Positions 34,569-43,218 are shown, numbered from the stretch's first letter. The stretch is DNA of 64,000 nucleotides from Nocardia australiensis (GCF_020733705.1 NZ_JAJFZM010000002.1:372001-436000); one strand, 5' to 3'. Numbers and translations are program-made. Notes: generated by a model not told the origin, from the letters alone.

Positions 34569-35579
34569 TCATGCGGAATCCTTGGGTCCGTAGGTGTTCA
34601 GGAACAGGACCGGGCCTGCACCGAATCGCTGTCGTGCGTCCATGGCGAGTAGACCGGCTATCGCCTTCGCGGTGTACACAGGTTCGAGGTCGAGACCCTC
34701 GCGCGCCGTGAGCTGTTGTGCTGCCAGAGCTTCCGGGGTGACAACGCCGTACCCGTCGCCGAGCCAATCACGGACCATGGTGATGTCGCCGGGCTCGAGC
34801 CCCACCCGGGGTAGCTGCGCGCCTCGGCTACGGAGCAGGCGCTCGCCCTTCTCTGCGAGCTGCACGATATGCCGCGCGTCCAGCGGCAGTGTGTCATTCA
34901 CGATGACGCCGACCACTCGCGTGCGCAGTCCGGCCAGCCGCAGTCCCAGGGCCAATCCCGCCGCTGTCCCACCGGACCCCACCGCGGTGACGATGTGCGA
35001 AGGTTCCGGCAATGCCCCCGCAGCGACCTGTTCAGCGAGTTCGAGGGCGGTTTCGACATAACCCAGTACGCCGATCGGCGAGGATCCCCCAGCGGGCAGC
35101 AGGTAGGGGAGACGTCCATTTCTGCTGTGCCGCAGTAACAGCCACGGCGCCATCGCGATGGTGCGCGCCTTGGTGTGGGTCCGATGAATGATCGCGCCGG
35201 AATCGTGGAGCCGGTCCAATTGCTGCCGCACGTGATCGTCGACGGGTTGGTCGATCAGCGCCAGCACAGTCCGCAGTCCGAGGTCTCGCCCGTACAGCGC
35301 TGCTGCCAGACCCCAGTTGGTGCCGAGGCCGCCGACGGTGAGCATGGTGTCCGAGCCACGCCGAAGCACATCGGGGAGAATCCACTCCAGTTTGCGAATC
35401 TTGTTGCCGCTCCAGCCGCCCCACCCGAATCCGCTTTCATCTTTGCACCACAGCGGGCTTCGGGTCGACAGGGCGGTGAGTTCGCGCACCGGAGTGGGGC
35501 GCTCGCCGAGCGGGTGGAATGGCAGTGTCGCCAACACTTCGGGAAACAGCTTGTGCAGCAATGGTTCTGTCATGAGCAT
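34569..35579 (-). CDS. PLP-dependent ACC deaminase/D-cysteine desulfhydrase-family enzyme
   Basis: A 336-aa fold-type II PLP enzyme. The PLP-lysine motif is WSGNKIRKLEW near residue 60; other landmarks are GGLGTNWGLAAALYG, GSGGTAAGLALGLRLAG and the C-terminal TAKAIAGLLAMDAR. Known activities are ring opening of 1-aminocyclopropane-1-carboxylate or beta-elimination of D-cysteine, which cannot be told apart here. The start overlaps the lactone-oxidase fragment gene by 11 bp. Confidence 0.8.
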   Translation of the reverse strand: MLMTEPLLHKLFPEVLATLPFHPLGERPTPVRELTALSTRSPLWCKDESGFGWGGWSGNKIRKLEWILPDVLRRGSDTMLTVGGLGTNWGLAAALYGRDLGLRTVLALIDQPVDDHVRQQLDRLHDSGAIIHRTHTKARTIAMAPWLLLRHSRNGRLPYLLPAGGSSPIGVLGYVETALELAEQVAAGALPEPSHIVTAVGSGGTAAGLALGLRLAGLRTRVVGVIVNDTLPLDARHIVQLAEKGERLLRSRGAQLPRVGLEPGDITMVRDWLGDGYGVVTPEALAAQQLTAREGLDLEPVYTAKAIAGLLAMDARQRFGAGPVLFLNTYGPKDSA

Positions 35580-36370
35580 GCCTGTCCGAGAACGCGGCCG
35601 ATGTAGCCGTTGGTGAACATGTCCTTGGGATCGAGACAGCCACGTACTGCGGCGAACTTATCCCACTCGAGATACCGGGGACGCGGGGTCTCGGCCGTCT
35701 GCGAGTGATGCTTGCTCCAATGTGGGTGTCCGGCAAAGGAATTGAATACCTCGAATTCCCGTCGCTGAGCGACATCCCGGACGGCGCGTACGGCGGCGGC
35801 CGAATGCTCATGGGGGATCGCGTACCCCATCTCGTTGAATCGCACACGCCGCGGTGTGGCGAAGATCCGGCCGGATCGATCGAGCCGATGCGCGTAGCCA
35901 CCGGCACGGGAGACGACCCGATTGAGCAGCGGAATCGTCCGCGAAGCCGCCCGGCCGAGCGCTACCGCCGCATCCACCGGATTGCTGGTCTTGGTCATAG
36001 CGAGATGGCTGTGCGGGAAGGTGAAGAATTCGAAATGCCGGTTGCAATCAGGCTCAGTCAGTGTCAATGCCGCCCCGTCACCGAGCCCCAGCGTCAACGT
36101 CGAGGTTTCGGACTCCTGGATACGCCGAGCATCTGCCGCCCCAATATTCAGCGCCGACAACAAACTCCGCGCAACCTCCAAAATGGCCGAGCCGGCCGCC
36201 GTCAGATCGACACTGCGGGTGGACCGATGCAGCCCCAAATCCTTCTCCAACTGCTTGACCTGTGCACTCAGCGCCTGCTGAGCAACATGCAGCCGCCCGG
36301 CGGCCCGTGTGAGGTTGAGCTCCTCGGCGACCGCCACGAAATAGCGCAAGTGTCGCGTATGCACATCCAC
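35570..36370 (-). pseudogene. chimeric ORF: LysR HTH fused to lactone-oxidase C-terminus
   Basis: One uninterrupted frame joins two unrelated pieces. Residues 1 to about 100 from the GTG at 36370 are a LysR N-terminus (HLRYFVAVAEELNLTRAAGR, LTAAGSAILEVARSLL) with a short deletion (DLGLHRSTRSVDLTAAG lacks the usual LF). The rest is the C-terminus of an FAD-linked aldonolactone oxidase (HFEFFTFPHSHLAMTKTSN, GHPHWSKHHSQTAETPRP, FTNGYIGRVLG). The lactone oxidase lacks its entire FAD-binding half and the regulator its ligand domain. The frame continues upstream into an IS4-type transposase piece. It is most likely a fusion left by deletions, though it could still be translated. Confidence 0.7.
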
Positions 36371-36429
36371 CCCCGGAGAGTACCGACGGAGTTGATCGGG
36401 ATCGGCCGAGAGACCCGCCCATCCACGTG

Positions 36430-36827
36430 GAACGCCATGACGACAGCCGGTGGCTACGACGGTGAGTAGCCGCAACATCGGGTAGCCGGCCACTGCGTGG
36501 CCAGCACCATGGAGGCCGTAGACGGCCCGGTTGGCCGTGCTGTCGGGGATATACATCGTGGTCGCGTCGATCGCGCATACCAGCAGCCCCTCCACCGCAC
36601 CGCTCCGGCCGTGGGGCCGGCCAGGAAGCCGAACAACTCCCGCAACGGCCCCGCACCGATCCTCCGACGCGCCTGCATCAACGCCGATGACGTCAGGGCT
36701 GCTACACCAGCGCCGAGCCCACACACCATCCGAGCCCACACCTGCCGATATCCCAGTCCAGCGAACAAACCTCCGGCCAGCAGCAGATATACCACCACCC
36801 GTGACGGCAAATCACGAACCCGTGACG
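36430..36827 (-). mobile_element. IS4-type transposase N-terminal remnant with frameshift
   Basis: Reading on the minus strand, SRVRDLPSRVVVYLLLAGGL, FAGLGYRQVWARMVCGLG and SSALMQARRRIGAGPLRELF match the N-terminal domain of IS4-type DDE transposases. The frame then shifts near 36600 and continues as LLVCAIDATTMYIPDSTANR and GYPMLRLLTVVATGCR, the region with the first catalytic Asp (AID). The remainder of the transposase is missing, replaced by the LysR piece. Confidence 0.65.
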
Positions 36828-36857
36828 CAGTTGTTGCAGTAATTACTGCAACAACTG
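36828..36857. promoter_or_regulatory. 30-bp perfect palindrome upstream of hydrolase-marR pair
   Basis: Half-site CAGTTGTTGCAGTAA followed by its exact reverse complement, ending 13 bp before the ATG of the alpha/beta hydrolase gene. It probably overlaps the promoter or ribosome binding region. The two-gene unit downstream encodes a MarR/GbsR-type regulator that is the natural candidate to bind it. Confidence 0.75.
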
Positions 36858-36870
36858 TAATGTCGATGGC

Positions 36871-37740
36871 ATGGCTCCTCCCATCGACACGGCCGCTGAT
36901 CTCGGAGACAGCGTCTACATCGAACAACCCGAAGGTGAGCTGCGGGTCCTGCAGCGAGGCGCCGATGGTTCGCCGGTCCTGTTGCTCAGCGGCGCGGGCA
37001 ACGACAACGTGTCGCTCAGTTGGCGTCGCATGATTCCCGCACTCGCCGATGAACACCGCGTCCTCGCTCTGGACTGGCCGAAGCAGGGCAGCAGCCGACC
37101 CTGGAACGGCGTGGCCGATCATGAACGAATGCTCGGCTGTATCACCGCCGTGCTTGATCACTTCGCATTGGAAAAGGTTTCGCTCGTGGGACTTTCGCAA
37201 GGCGGTGCGCTCGCGCTCGCCTACGCGATCGAGCATCCGGGGCGGGTCGACAGACTTGCGGTCCTGGCACCCGCTGGGATCATTTCGTTCCCAGTCGGAG
37301 TGCACCAACTGCTGTGGCTGGTCGCGAAGTCTCGATTCCTCGCACGCACCTTGCCGACCCTGATATTTCGTAGTCGTGCCATGTGCGCGCGGTTCGCCCG
37401 GAAGGCACTGTTCGCCGGGCCCGTCGACGACTTCGATCAGATCGTCGACGAATACCACGCGGGCGTAGTGCGCAACGGGGCTGGATCGTCCGACTGGCAG
37501 AACGCTTCGATCGGATTCCGGGCGATGCGCGTCGACCTACGTCCACGGCTGCACGAGATCAAGTCACCCGCGCTCATCATCCAGGGCGGCCGGGATGTGG
37601 GTGTCGACCCGAAGCACTCGCGTGCCGCCGCAGACCAGATCCCCGGTGCGCGATACCAATTGATCGATGGTGCGGGTCACTGGTCGAATCGGCAGGAGCC
37701 CGAGAAGGTGAACACCATGATCGCCGAGTTTCTCCGATGA
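36871..37740 (+). CDS. alpha/beta hydrolase
   Basis: A 289-aa alpha/beta hydrolase. The oxyanion region is LLLSGAGNDNVSLSWRRMIP, the nucleophile elbow GLSQGG near residue 108, acid region IIQGGRDVGVDPKHS and catalytic His in GAGHWSNRQEP. A cap with a hydrophobic stretch (FPVGVHQLLWLVAKSRFLAR) suggests a lipophilic ester or lactone substrate. The regulator gene follows at 48 bp on the same strand, and a 30-bp palindrome precedes it. Confidence 0.85.
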   Translation: MAPPIDTAADLGDSVYIEQPEGELRVLQRGADGSPVLLLSGAGNDNVSLSWRRMIPALADEHRVLALDWPKQGSSRPWNGVADHERMLGCITAVLDHFALEKVSLVGLSQGGALALAYAIEHPGRVDRLAVLAPAGIISFPVGVHQLLWLVAKSRFLARTLPTLIFRSRAMCARFARKALFAGPVDDFDQIVDEYHAGVVRNGAGSSDWQNASIGFRAMRVDLRPRLHEIKSPALIIQGGRDVGVDPKHSRAAADQIPGARYQLIDGAGHWSNRQEPEKVNTMIAEFLR

Positions 37741-37787
37741 CGAGACCGGTCTCCGGTTCTCCCCACGGTGGTGGTCAGAATGGACCG

Positions 37788-38297
37788 ATGTCTGATCCGA
37801 CCGACAGCGAACTCGACTTCGTCGATGAAGTCGCGGCATTCTTCGCCCGCGAGGGACTGCCCCTGATCTCCGGGCGCGTCATCGGTTGGCTCCTCATTTG
37901 CGAGCCCGCCGAACAGAGCGCGGCCGAGCTCGCCGACGCGCTCGCGGTGAGCCGAAGTTCGATCAGCACCGCCACCCGGATGCTGACCCCGAGCGGATTG
38001 GTCGAAGGTGTGCGTAAACGCGGCGAGCGCCAGGAGTACTTCCGCATCGCCGCGGACGGCTGGAGTCGAATGCTCGAGAGCCGCTACGCGAAGACGACCG
38101 CGTTCCGTCATGTGACCGAGCGCGGGCTAGAGGTGCTCGACGGCGCGTCGCCGCAACGGCGCGAGCGACTGTCCAACGTCGCCGAGCTGTATCGATTCCT
38201 CGAAGGTGAGTTACCGACGATCTGGGCCAGATGGGAACAACACCGAATCGGTCCGGACCGCAGGAAAGGTCTAGGGGAGAGTCGTCCATCATCGTGA
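37788..38297 (+). CDS. MarR/GbsR-type transcriptional regulator
   Basis: A 169-aa winged-helix regulator of the GbsR-like MarR branch. It has LPLISGRVIGWLLICEPAEQ, recognition helix SAAELADALAVSRSSISTAT, then wing RKRGERQEYFRIA and a C-terminal dimer helix. Likely represses the upstream hydrolase gene by binding the palindrome at 36828-36857. The ligand may be the hydrolase substrate. Confidence 0.85.
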   Translation: MSDPTDSELDFVDEVAAFFAREGLPLISGRVIGWLLICEPAEQSAAELADALAVSRSSISTATRMLTPSGLVEGVRKRGERQEYFRIAADGWSRMLESRYAKTTAFRHVTERGLEVLDGASPQRRERLSNVAELYRFLEGELPTIWARWEQHRIGPDRRKGLGESRPSS

Positions 38298-38476
38298 CCA
38301 CGCCGTCCCGTTCGACGATTCGTTCCCACTCGTCGCCGGTCACGACGCCCGCCAGGTTGCCGCCCAGTCGCTTTCGTGCTCCCCGCCCGCTGATCGGGCA
38401 GGCGGTCGCATAACACCATCCGACCCGACGCCCAGGGGCGACCAAGAAATGGTCCGTATGCGGCGCGTCGGTGAGC
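38270..38476 (-). pseudogene. orphan coding-like fragment
   Basis: On the minus strand the codons TDHFLVAPGRRVGWCYATAC, PISGRGARKRLGGNLAGVVT and GDEWERIVERDGVVTMMDDS show strong G/C third-position bias and natural composition. There is no clear start, and the end runs into the convergent regulator gene. The family is not recognised. Probably the remains of a displaced gene. Confidence 0.35.
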
Positions 38477-38598
38477 AGATCTTGCGTCAAGATTGACAAA
38501 GCTGGTGAAGGCGAAACAGGTCGTGCTGGACCATAGGCATTGGCTCGATTCCACAATTGCCGTAAGGCAGGAGGTTTCGCGCATGGAAGGAGAATGAA

Positions 38599-38811
38599 AT
38601 GGTACACAGCTTATCCGAAAACTTGAATGACAACATTCAAACGAAGGCGAAAGTCGTTGCAACGGAAGACAAAACGATGCTTTTCACCGCAATGTGCAAG
38701 GTTCCGGCTGCGTCGTCCTCAGCGGCAACAAAAAGAGTAAGATCAATCCATTCGGTGTCGATAAAACCGAAGTGTTTATGGACAAGTAATAGCAGGCGAT
38801 CAGATCGCTAA
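38599..38811 (+). CDS. small A/T-rich ORF, probably frameshifted
   Basis: A 70-aa frame preceded by a strong AAGGAG site. It begins MVHSLSENLNDNIQTKAKVV and its base composition is clearly less G/C-rich than everything around it (codons TTA, AAA, ACA, AAT). After codon 31 the assigned frame becomes implausible (KRVRSIHSVSIKPKCLWTSN). The -1 frame from 38691 reads NVQGSGCVVLSGNKKSKINP, then FGVDKTEVFMDK and a stop, which looks like the true end of a 60-odd residue protein. So a one-base deletion, or a frameshift, is likely. No homologue is recalled. It may be horizontally acquired. Confidence 0.45.
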   Translation: MVHSLSENLNDNIQTKAKVVATEDKTMLFTAMCKVPAASSSAATKRVRSIHSVSIKPKCLWTSNSRRSDR

Positions 38812-38871
38812 ATCAACCGAATATCCCACGCCAGAGAATTGTCGACTGAACAGAGCACCCGAGGAGGCACC

Positions 38872-40305
38872 ATGACAGTGGTCAAGAACTTCATCGACGG
38901 CAAGCTCGTCGACTCGGTCGGCGGTGCGACGATGGCGCTCGTCGACCCTGCGACCGGCGATCAGTACGGCACCGCCCCGGCGTCCAACGAACAGGACATC
39001 GACAACGCGTACGCAGCGGCGGCCAGGGCGTTCTGCGACTGGAAGCGCACGACGCCGTCGCACCGCCAGAAGGCGCTGTTAGATTTCGCCGACGAGTTGG
39101 AGAATGCCGCCGACGCGCTTGTTGAGGCCGAGGGCCGCAACACCGGCAAGCCAAACCACCTCACCTTGGCCGCCGAGATCCCGCAGATGCTGGACCAGAC
39201 CCGATTCTTCGCGGGGGCGGCACGGGTACTCGAGGGTAAGTCGGCATGCGAGTACCTGGCTGGACATACATCGTGGATCCGCCGGGAGCCGGTCGGCGTC
39301 ATCGGGCAGGTGACGCCGTGGAATTACCCGATGATGATGGCAATTTGGAAGTTTGTTCCCGCGATCGCGGCGGGCAACACCGTGGTGATCAAGCCGAGCG
39401 ACACCACCCCGGTGACGACGGTGATGCTGGCGGAACTGGCCTCCAAGCACCTGCCGCCAGGCGTGCTCAACGTGGTCACCGGTAATCGGGTGACCGGCGC
39501 GGCGGTGGTGGCGCATCCGACCCCGGAGATGGTATCGATCACCGGTTCGGTGGCTGCGGGACGTGCGATCGCGGAGTCGGCGGGAGGCCGCCTGAAGCGC
39601 ACGCATCTGGAGTTGGGCGGCAAGGCGCCGGTAATTGTGTTCCCCGACGCCGATATCGCTGCTGCCGCCAAGGGCATCGCGGCCTCGGGCTATTTCAACG
39701 CCGGGCAGGATTGCACTGCGGCCACTCGGGTGCTGGGTCACGCGTCGGTGGCTGATGATTTGACCGCCGCGCTGGCCGAGCAGGCCGGCAGTGCAACAAC
39801 GACGTTCGGTAAGGCCGCGGATGACGAGGACGCCTGGGTGCCACCGGTCAACAACGCCAACCAACTACGGCGGGTGCTCGCATTCCTCGATGAGGTGCCC
39901 GATCACGCTTCGGTCCTGGCCGGTGGGCACCGGCAGGGCGACCACGGGTATTACGTCGAGCCGACGGTCATCGGCGGGCTGCTGCAATATGACCGGCTGA
40001 GCCAGAACGAGATCTTCGGCCCGGTGATCACCGTGCAGTCGTTCACCGACGAAGACGAGGCGATCCGGTGGGCCAACGGCGTCGAATACGGGCTGGCGTC
40101 CTCGTTGTGGACCAAGGATCTGTCGAGGGCGCTTCGCGTGTCGGCCGCGCTTGACTTCGGCTGCGTATGGATTAACACCCACACTGCGCTGATCGCCGAG
40201 ATGCCGCACGGCGGGTTCAAGTCGTCCGGGCACGGCAAGGACCTGTCGATGTACGGGCTGGAGGACTACACCCGCGTCAAACATGTGATGGCCAAGATCG
40301 ACTAG
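38872..40305 (+). CDS. aldehyde dehydrogenase, aminobutyraldehyde dehydrogenase-like
   Basis: A 477-aa NAD(P)-dependent aldehyde dehydrogenase. VTPWNYPMMMAIWKFVPAIA, KPSDTTPVTT, ITGSVAAGRAIAESAGG, general-base Glu in LELGGKAP and catalytic Cys in NAGQDCTAATR are all present. The short GQDC(T/C)A motif and the C-terminal FKSSGHGKDLSMYGLEDYTR are typical of gamma-aminobutyraldehyde/betaine-aldehyde dehydrogenases. The start is the ATG at 38872 after GAGGAGGCACC. It stands alone; the 280 bp downstream (40306-40586) show no gene. Confidence 0.9.
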   Translation: MTVVKNFIDGKLVDSVGGATMALVDPATGDQYGTAPASNEQDIDNAYAAAARAFCDWKRTTPSHRQKALLDFADELENAADALVEAEGRNTGKPNHLTLAAEIPQMLDQTRFFAGAARVLEGKSACEYLAGHTSWIRREPVGVIGQVTPWNYPMMMAIWKFVPAIAAGNTVVIKPSDTTPVTTVMLAELASKHLPPGVLNVVTGNRVTGAAVVAHPTPEMVSITGSVAAGRAIAESAGGRLKRTHLELGGKAPVIVFPDADIAAAAKGIAASGYFNAGQDCTAATRVLGHASVADDLTAALAEQAGSATTTFGKAADDEDAWVPPVNNANQLRRVLAFLDEVPDHASVLAGGHRQGDHGYYVEPTVIGGLLQYDRLSQNEIFGPVITVQSFTDEDEAIRWANGVEYGLASSLWTKDLSRALRVSAALDFGCVWINTHTALIAEMPHGGFKSSGHGKDLSMYGLEDYTRVKHVMAKID

Positions 40306-40586
40306 CTAGTTCTCCGCGAGCAATCTCCATCCCAGAACCCGGCCGCCCGAAAACCGTCATTGATCACCAGAGGAGCGGTCACGTTGCGTTGCCATGGAAT
40401 CCCTGTCGGCCATCGGCGCCGCTGCGTACCAGTCGCTTGCGCGGAGCCCGTCGCGCCAGCACGTCAGGTAATGGCTCAGGCGGCAACGACTGTCCGCCGG
40501 TGACTGGACCGGCTGAGCAGCCGAGGTCAGCCAATGCAAAGGCGATGGACAACAAGGCGATTCCCGCAATCCGCGAAGATAGGAAC

Positions 40587-41057
40587 GTGACTCTCACCCA
40601 CCCTGTTTCGATCCGCCAAGCTGATGATCGCGACGTTCCAGCGCTGGCGGCACTGCGCCGACTGTGGTCAGAGGAACAAGATGGCCGAACGCTCGGGGAC
40701 GATACCTTCGAGGACCAGTTTGCCCAGTGGTACGCGACGGAATCGGCGCGCCGCGTCACCTTCCTGGCTCAGATCAACAGCAACGCAGTCGGAATGGTGA
40801 ACCTCGCCATCTTCGAACGAATGCCCCGGCCCGGACAGCCCGCCTCACGATGGGGCTACCTCGGCAACGCGTTCGTCCTCCCCGCACACAGAAACCAAGG
40901 AATCGGCACATCGCTGCTCGACGCGCTCATCGCACACGCACAAGGCACCGGCTGCGTCCGCATCGTGCTTTCCCCGACCGACCGCTCACTGCCTTTCTAC
41001 AGACAAGCAAAATTCGGCCCCGCCACCATGCTTCTCGCACGATTCCTCGACAAATGA
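40587..41057 (+). CDS. GNAT-family N-acetyltransferase
   Basis: A 156-aa GNAT protein starting at a GTG (MTLTHPVSIRQADDRDVPAL) after GATAGGAAC. It has YLGNAFVLPAHRNQGIGTSL (acetyl-CoA binding RNQGIG) near residue 95 and a late motif LPFYRQAKFGPATMLLAR. The ATG at 40545 is an alternative start. The substrate is unknown. Confidence 0.8.
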   Translation: MTLTHPVSIRQADDRDVPALAALRRLWSEEQDGRTLGDDTFEDQFAQWYATESARRVTFLAQINSNAVGMVNLAIFERMPRPGQPASRWGYLGNAFVLPAHRNQGIGTSLLDALIAHAQGTGCVRIVLSPTDRSLPFYRQAKFGPATMLLARFLDK

Positions 41058-41117
41058 CCCAACAAACCTGCCCACAGCCACAGTGAAGACAGCGCAACCC
41101 AGCCCGTTCAAAAACCT

Positions 41118-41330
41118 GTATTCCTCACCGCAGTAACAGTATTCGTCATCGCCTCGGTCTTCTCCGGTGCCGCGCAGACACTTCCACAGCTGATCGCTAC
41201 ACGCGGTGCGGGGCATCGGCGGCGGGGCTCTGTTCGTGGCGCCGTCCATCGCGATCTCGGAGTTGTATCCCGTCGAGTGGCGCGGTCGGGTGCAGGGCCT
41301 GATCGGGGCGTTATTCGTGATCGCCGGTGC
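41118..41330 (+). pseudogene. MFS drug-transporter fragment
   Basis: Two frames together give one piece of an EmrB/QacA-type major facilitator. VFLTAVTVFVIASVFSGAAQ and TLPQLIATR are followed, after a one-base shift at about 41205, by GIGGGALFVAPSIAISELYP and VEWRGRVQGLIGALFVI. These correspond to helices 3-5 with motif C-like GIGGG. The flanking transporter parts are absent. Confidence 0.65.
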
Positions 41331-41383
41331 GGATGTGTACGGTGGACGTCCGCACCAGCGTGCGGGCGATCACTCGGTGTCGG

Positions 41384-41677
41384 TCAGCGGACGACCGCGT
41401 CGAGCATCGGGTAGATATGAAACTGGCCGAGGTCGCCCCGGATCACCGGGTCGTCAGCGCGCAGTACTTGCGCATCGGCTTCGGTCGCGACCTCGACGAC
41501 CGCCAGCCCCCATACGCCCGTTGGGTCGCCGACCGGACCGTAGACGATCGCGACACCGGCATCCGCGTTCCTGCGCCAGTAGGCGAAGTGGTCGGTCATC
41601 ACCGCGGATTCGGCATCGGTGAGGTTGGCCGGGAAGTCCAGCCGGTGTGGAACAAACTTCAAGACGAAGTAGGCCAT
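41384..41677 (-). CDS. YCII-family protein
   Basis: A 97-aa YCII-related protein (MAYFVLKFVPHRLDF, VMTDHFAYWRRNADAGVAIV, YGPVGDPTGVWGLAVVE). The conserved His/Asp pair of YciI proteins (H-D active-site type) is present in the middle of the domain. The frame runs on to 41785 upstream, but the fold starts at MAYFVLKF. Unlike the two DGPF proteins it has no sigma-factor partner. Confidence 0.75.
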   Translation of the reverse strand: MAYFVLKFVPHRLDFPANLTDAESAVMTDHFAYWRRNADAGVAIVYGPVGDPTGVWGLAVVEVATEADAQVLRADDPVIRGDLGQFHIYPMLDAVVR

Positions 41678-41836
41678 AGCGCACGCTACCGCATGCGCCC
41701 CTGTCCGCACGCCGGTCGCTCTGGCTCGGGTCGCGCCACCGCTGTCTGCCGCCAGTGCTCGGCGGCGCGGATCAAGTCCTGACAAACCTGATTCAGGAAC
41801 TCGCCCATAAAGTGGCTACCAAGACTGGTACATAGC

Positions 41837-41923
41837 AACGGTCACGACGGCCGCAAGATCAACATCCGGCAGCTGCTCAACCACACCAGCGGGATCTTCG
41901 GCTACACCAGTGCGATGATGTAA
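41837..41923 (+). pseudogene. beta-lactamase-fold serine hydrolase fragment
   Basis: NGHDGRKINIRQLLNHTSGI followed by FGYTSAMM and a stop matches the segment just after the catalytic SxxK of class-C beta-lactamase/D-Ala-D-Ala carboxypeptidase-like proteins (LLNHTSGI is diagnostic). Only 28 codons remain. Confidence 0.6.
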
Positions 41924-42110
41924 TCGTCGGTGACGCAACAGGTTTGCCGCGACTGCCATGCGAGCGCCTGTTCCCCGAACCATGAACCGTGGGCGGCCAC
42001 GTGGTATGCCCAGCCGGATGACTTCGCGAATGGGCCGTCCTCCGTCGAGGCTTCGGGTAGACCGTGCTGGGCGACGATGTCGTCAGCTGTCACCCAACTT
42101 GACGAGCCGT
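41922..42110 (-). pseudogene. orphan coding-like fragment
   Basis: The minus strand encodes SSWVTADDIVAQHGLPEAST, DGPFAKSSGWAYHVAAHGSW and FGEQALAWQSRQTCCVTDDY with natural codon use and no stop, but without a recognisable start. Possibly the C-terminus of a lost gene. Family not recognised. Confidence 0.25.
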
Positions 42111-42124
42111 ATGTGAGCGGGGGA

Positions 42125-42919
42125 CTAACCCTCTGCAACGACGGCTGCGACGAGGTAGTGCGAGGTGTTGTCGAGTAGATACGAACCGTCGTCGCGACGG
42201 TAGGGCGAGATTGATTCAGCGACGGCGTCGGCCACCTCGGCTGCTCCTGAGTGAGCGATCGCCAGTGCCGCAGGTCCGGTCGATAGCAGGCCACGCAGAG
42301 CTGTGCTCAGGTCGGGGTATTCCCAAGGGCAGGGTACAACCCACCATCGGCCGGGGACCGCCCCCGCGCTGGTTAACAAGGCTTCCAGCGTTGTGGGGTC
42401 GGTGAGATCCGGCCGAGTCGGTGGCTCCGGCTGCGGTGGCGGCATGAGGGCGCCGAGATCGAGCAGATACGTGACGGCATCGCATTCGGACGGCGGACCC
42501 CAGGTCGCGACTACGATGCGGCCTCCCGGCCGGGTGACTCTGATCGCCTCAGCGATGGCCAGGCCGGGGTTGGTGGCGAAGTGAAGGCAGTTGAAGGCAG
42601 TTACGACTGCGAACTGGTTGTCGGGGAACGGCAGGTCCTCCATACCGCCGATATAGAAGGCCGCCCGGGGTGCCTGCTCGCGGGCGATCCGAACCAGAGC
42701 GGTGGACGGGTCCAGCCCGCTGGCTCGCGCACCCAGCGCGTCAGCGAGGCGAACGAAAGCGCCTGCGCCGCAGCCGATATCCAAGAGTGTCTGTCCTGGC
42801 CAGGGCGACAGCCTGCCGAGCACGTCCGAGAAGACCGGCCACATCATCGGTTCCTGGATTTCGGCCCAATCGAGAGGATGTGCCCCCCATAGCGCACCCT
42901 GGTGTTCCGCGGGTTGCAT
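42125..42919 (-). CDS. class I SAM-dependent methyltransferase
   Basis: A 264-aa methyltransferase. Motif I is LLDIGCGAGAFVRLADALG near residue 45, the acidic SAM ligand is in GLDPS, motif II MEDLPFPDNQFAVVTAFNCL and motif III RPGGRIVVATWGPP. The type is UbiE/Methyltransf_11, used on small molecules. Third gene of a minus-strand trio (acyl-CoA-dehydrogenase-like, ubiquitin-like carrier, methyltransferase), 32 bp after the carrier gene. Confidence 0.85.
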   Translation of the reverse strand: MQPAEHQGALWGAHPLDWAEIQEPMMWPVFSDVLGRLSPWPGQTLLDIGCGAGAFVRLADALGARASGLDPSTALVRIAREQAPRAAFYIGGMEDLPFPDNQFAVVTAFNCLHFATNPGLAIAEAIRVTRPGGRIVVATWGPPSECDAVTYLLDLGALMPPPQPEPPTRPDLTDPTTLEALLTSAGAVPGRWWVVPCPWEYPDLSTALRGLLSTGPAALAIAHSGAAEVADAVAESISPYRRDDGSYLLDNTSHYLVAAVVAEG

Positions 42920-42951
42920 TATGCATCACTCCGTGGGTTGCTGGTCCGATG

Positions 42952-43218
42952 TCAACCGCCGGCGATCGCGGTAAGGAACTCAACGCGATCATCCTCGGAC
43001 AGAGACATCGCATTGTCGGGCTGTGCGAGGACTTGACCGTTCAGGCATACCCGGTGGGCACGCCGGAGGCGGCCCGAGTTGTCTAGCAAGATCCGCTTGA
43101 GGTCGGGGAACTGGCGCGTCAGCTCGTCCAAGGCCGTGTCGAGCGTCGACGCCGCGATCGAGATCGAACGCTGATTGTTGGCAGAGCGCAGCAAAATGCC
43201 ATGGAAGTCGAAGATCAT
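42952..43218 (-). CDS. MoaD/ThiS-like ubiquitin-fold sulfur carrier
   Basis: An 88-aa small protein with the beta-grasp pattern of MoaD/ThiS and the essential C-terminal Gly-Gly (VEFLTAIAGG). The middle has LDTALDELTRQFPDLKRILL and VCLNGQVLAQPDNAMSLSED. Such carriers are adenylated and thiocarboxylated at the last Gly by MoeB/MoeZ and deliver sulfur. MoeZ is encoded 1.9 kb away. It lies 40 bp after the dehydrogenase-like gene, so it is probably dedicated to that small cluster and not to molybdopterin. Confidence 0.8.
   Translation of the reverse strand: MIFDFHGILLRSANNQRSISIAASTLDTALDELTRQFPDLKRILLDNSGRLRRAHRVCLNGQVLAQPDNAMSLSEDDRVEFLTAIAGG

Noticed and set aside
38685..38700. Programmed -1 frameshift in the small A/T-rich gene
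   Set aside because: No X-XXY-YYZ slippery heptamer at the required place; a simple one-base deletion explains it better.
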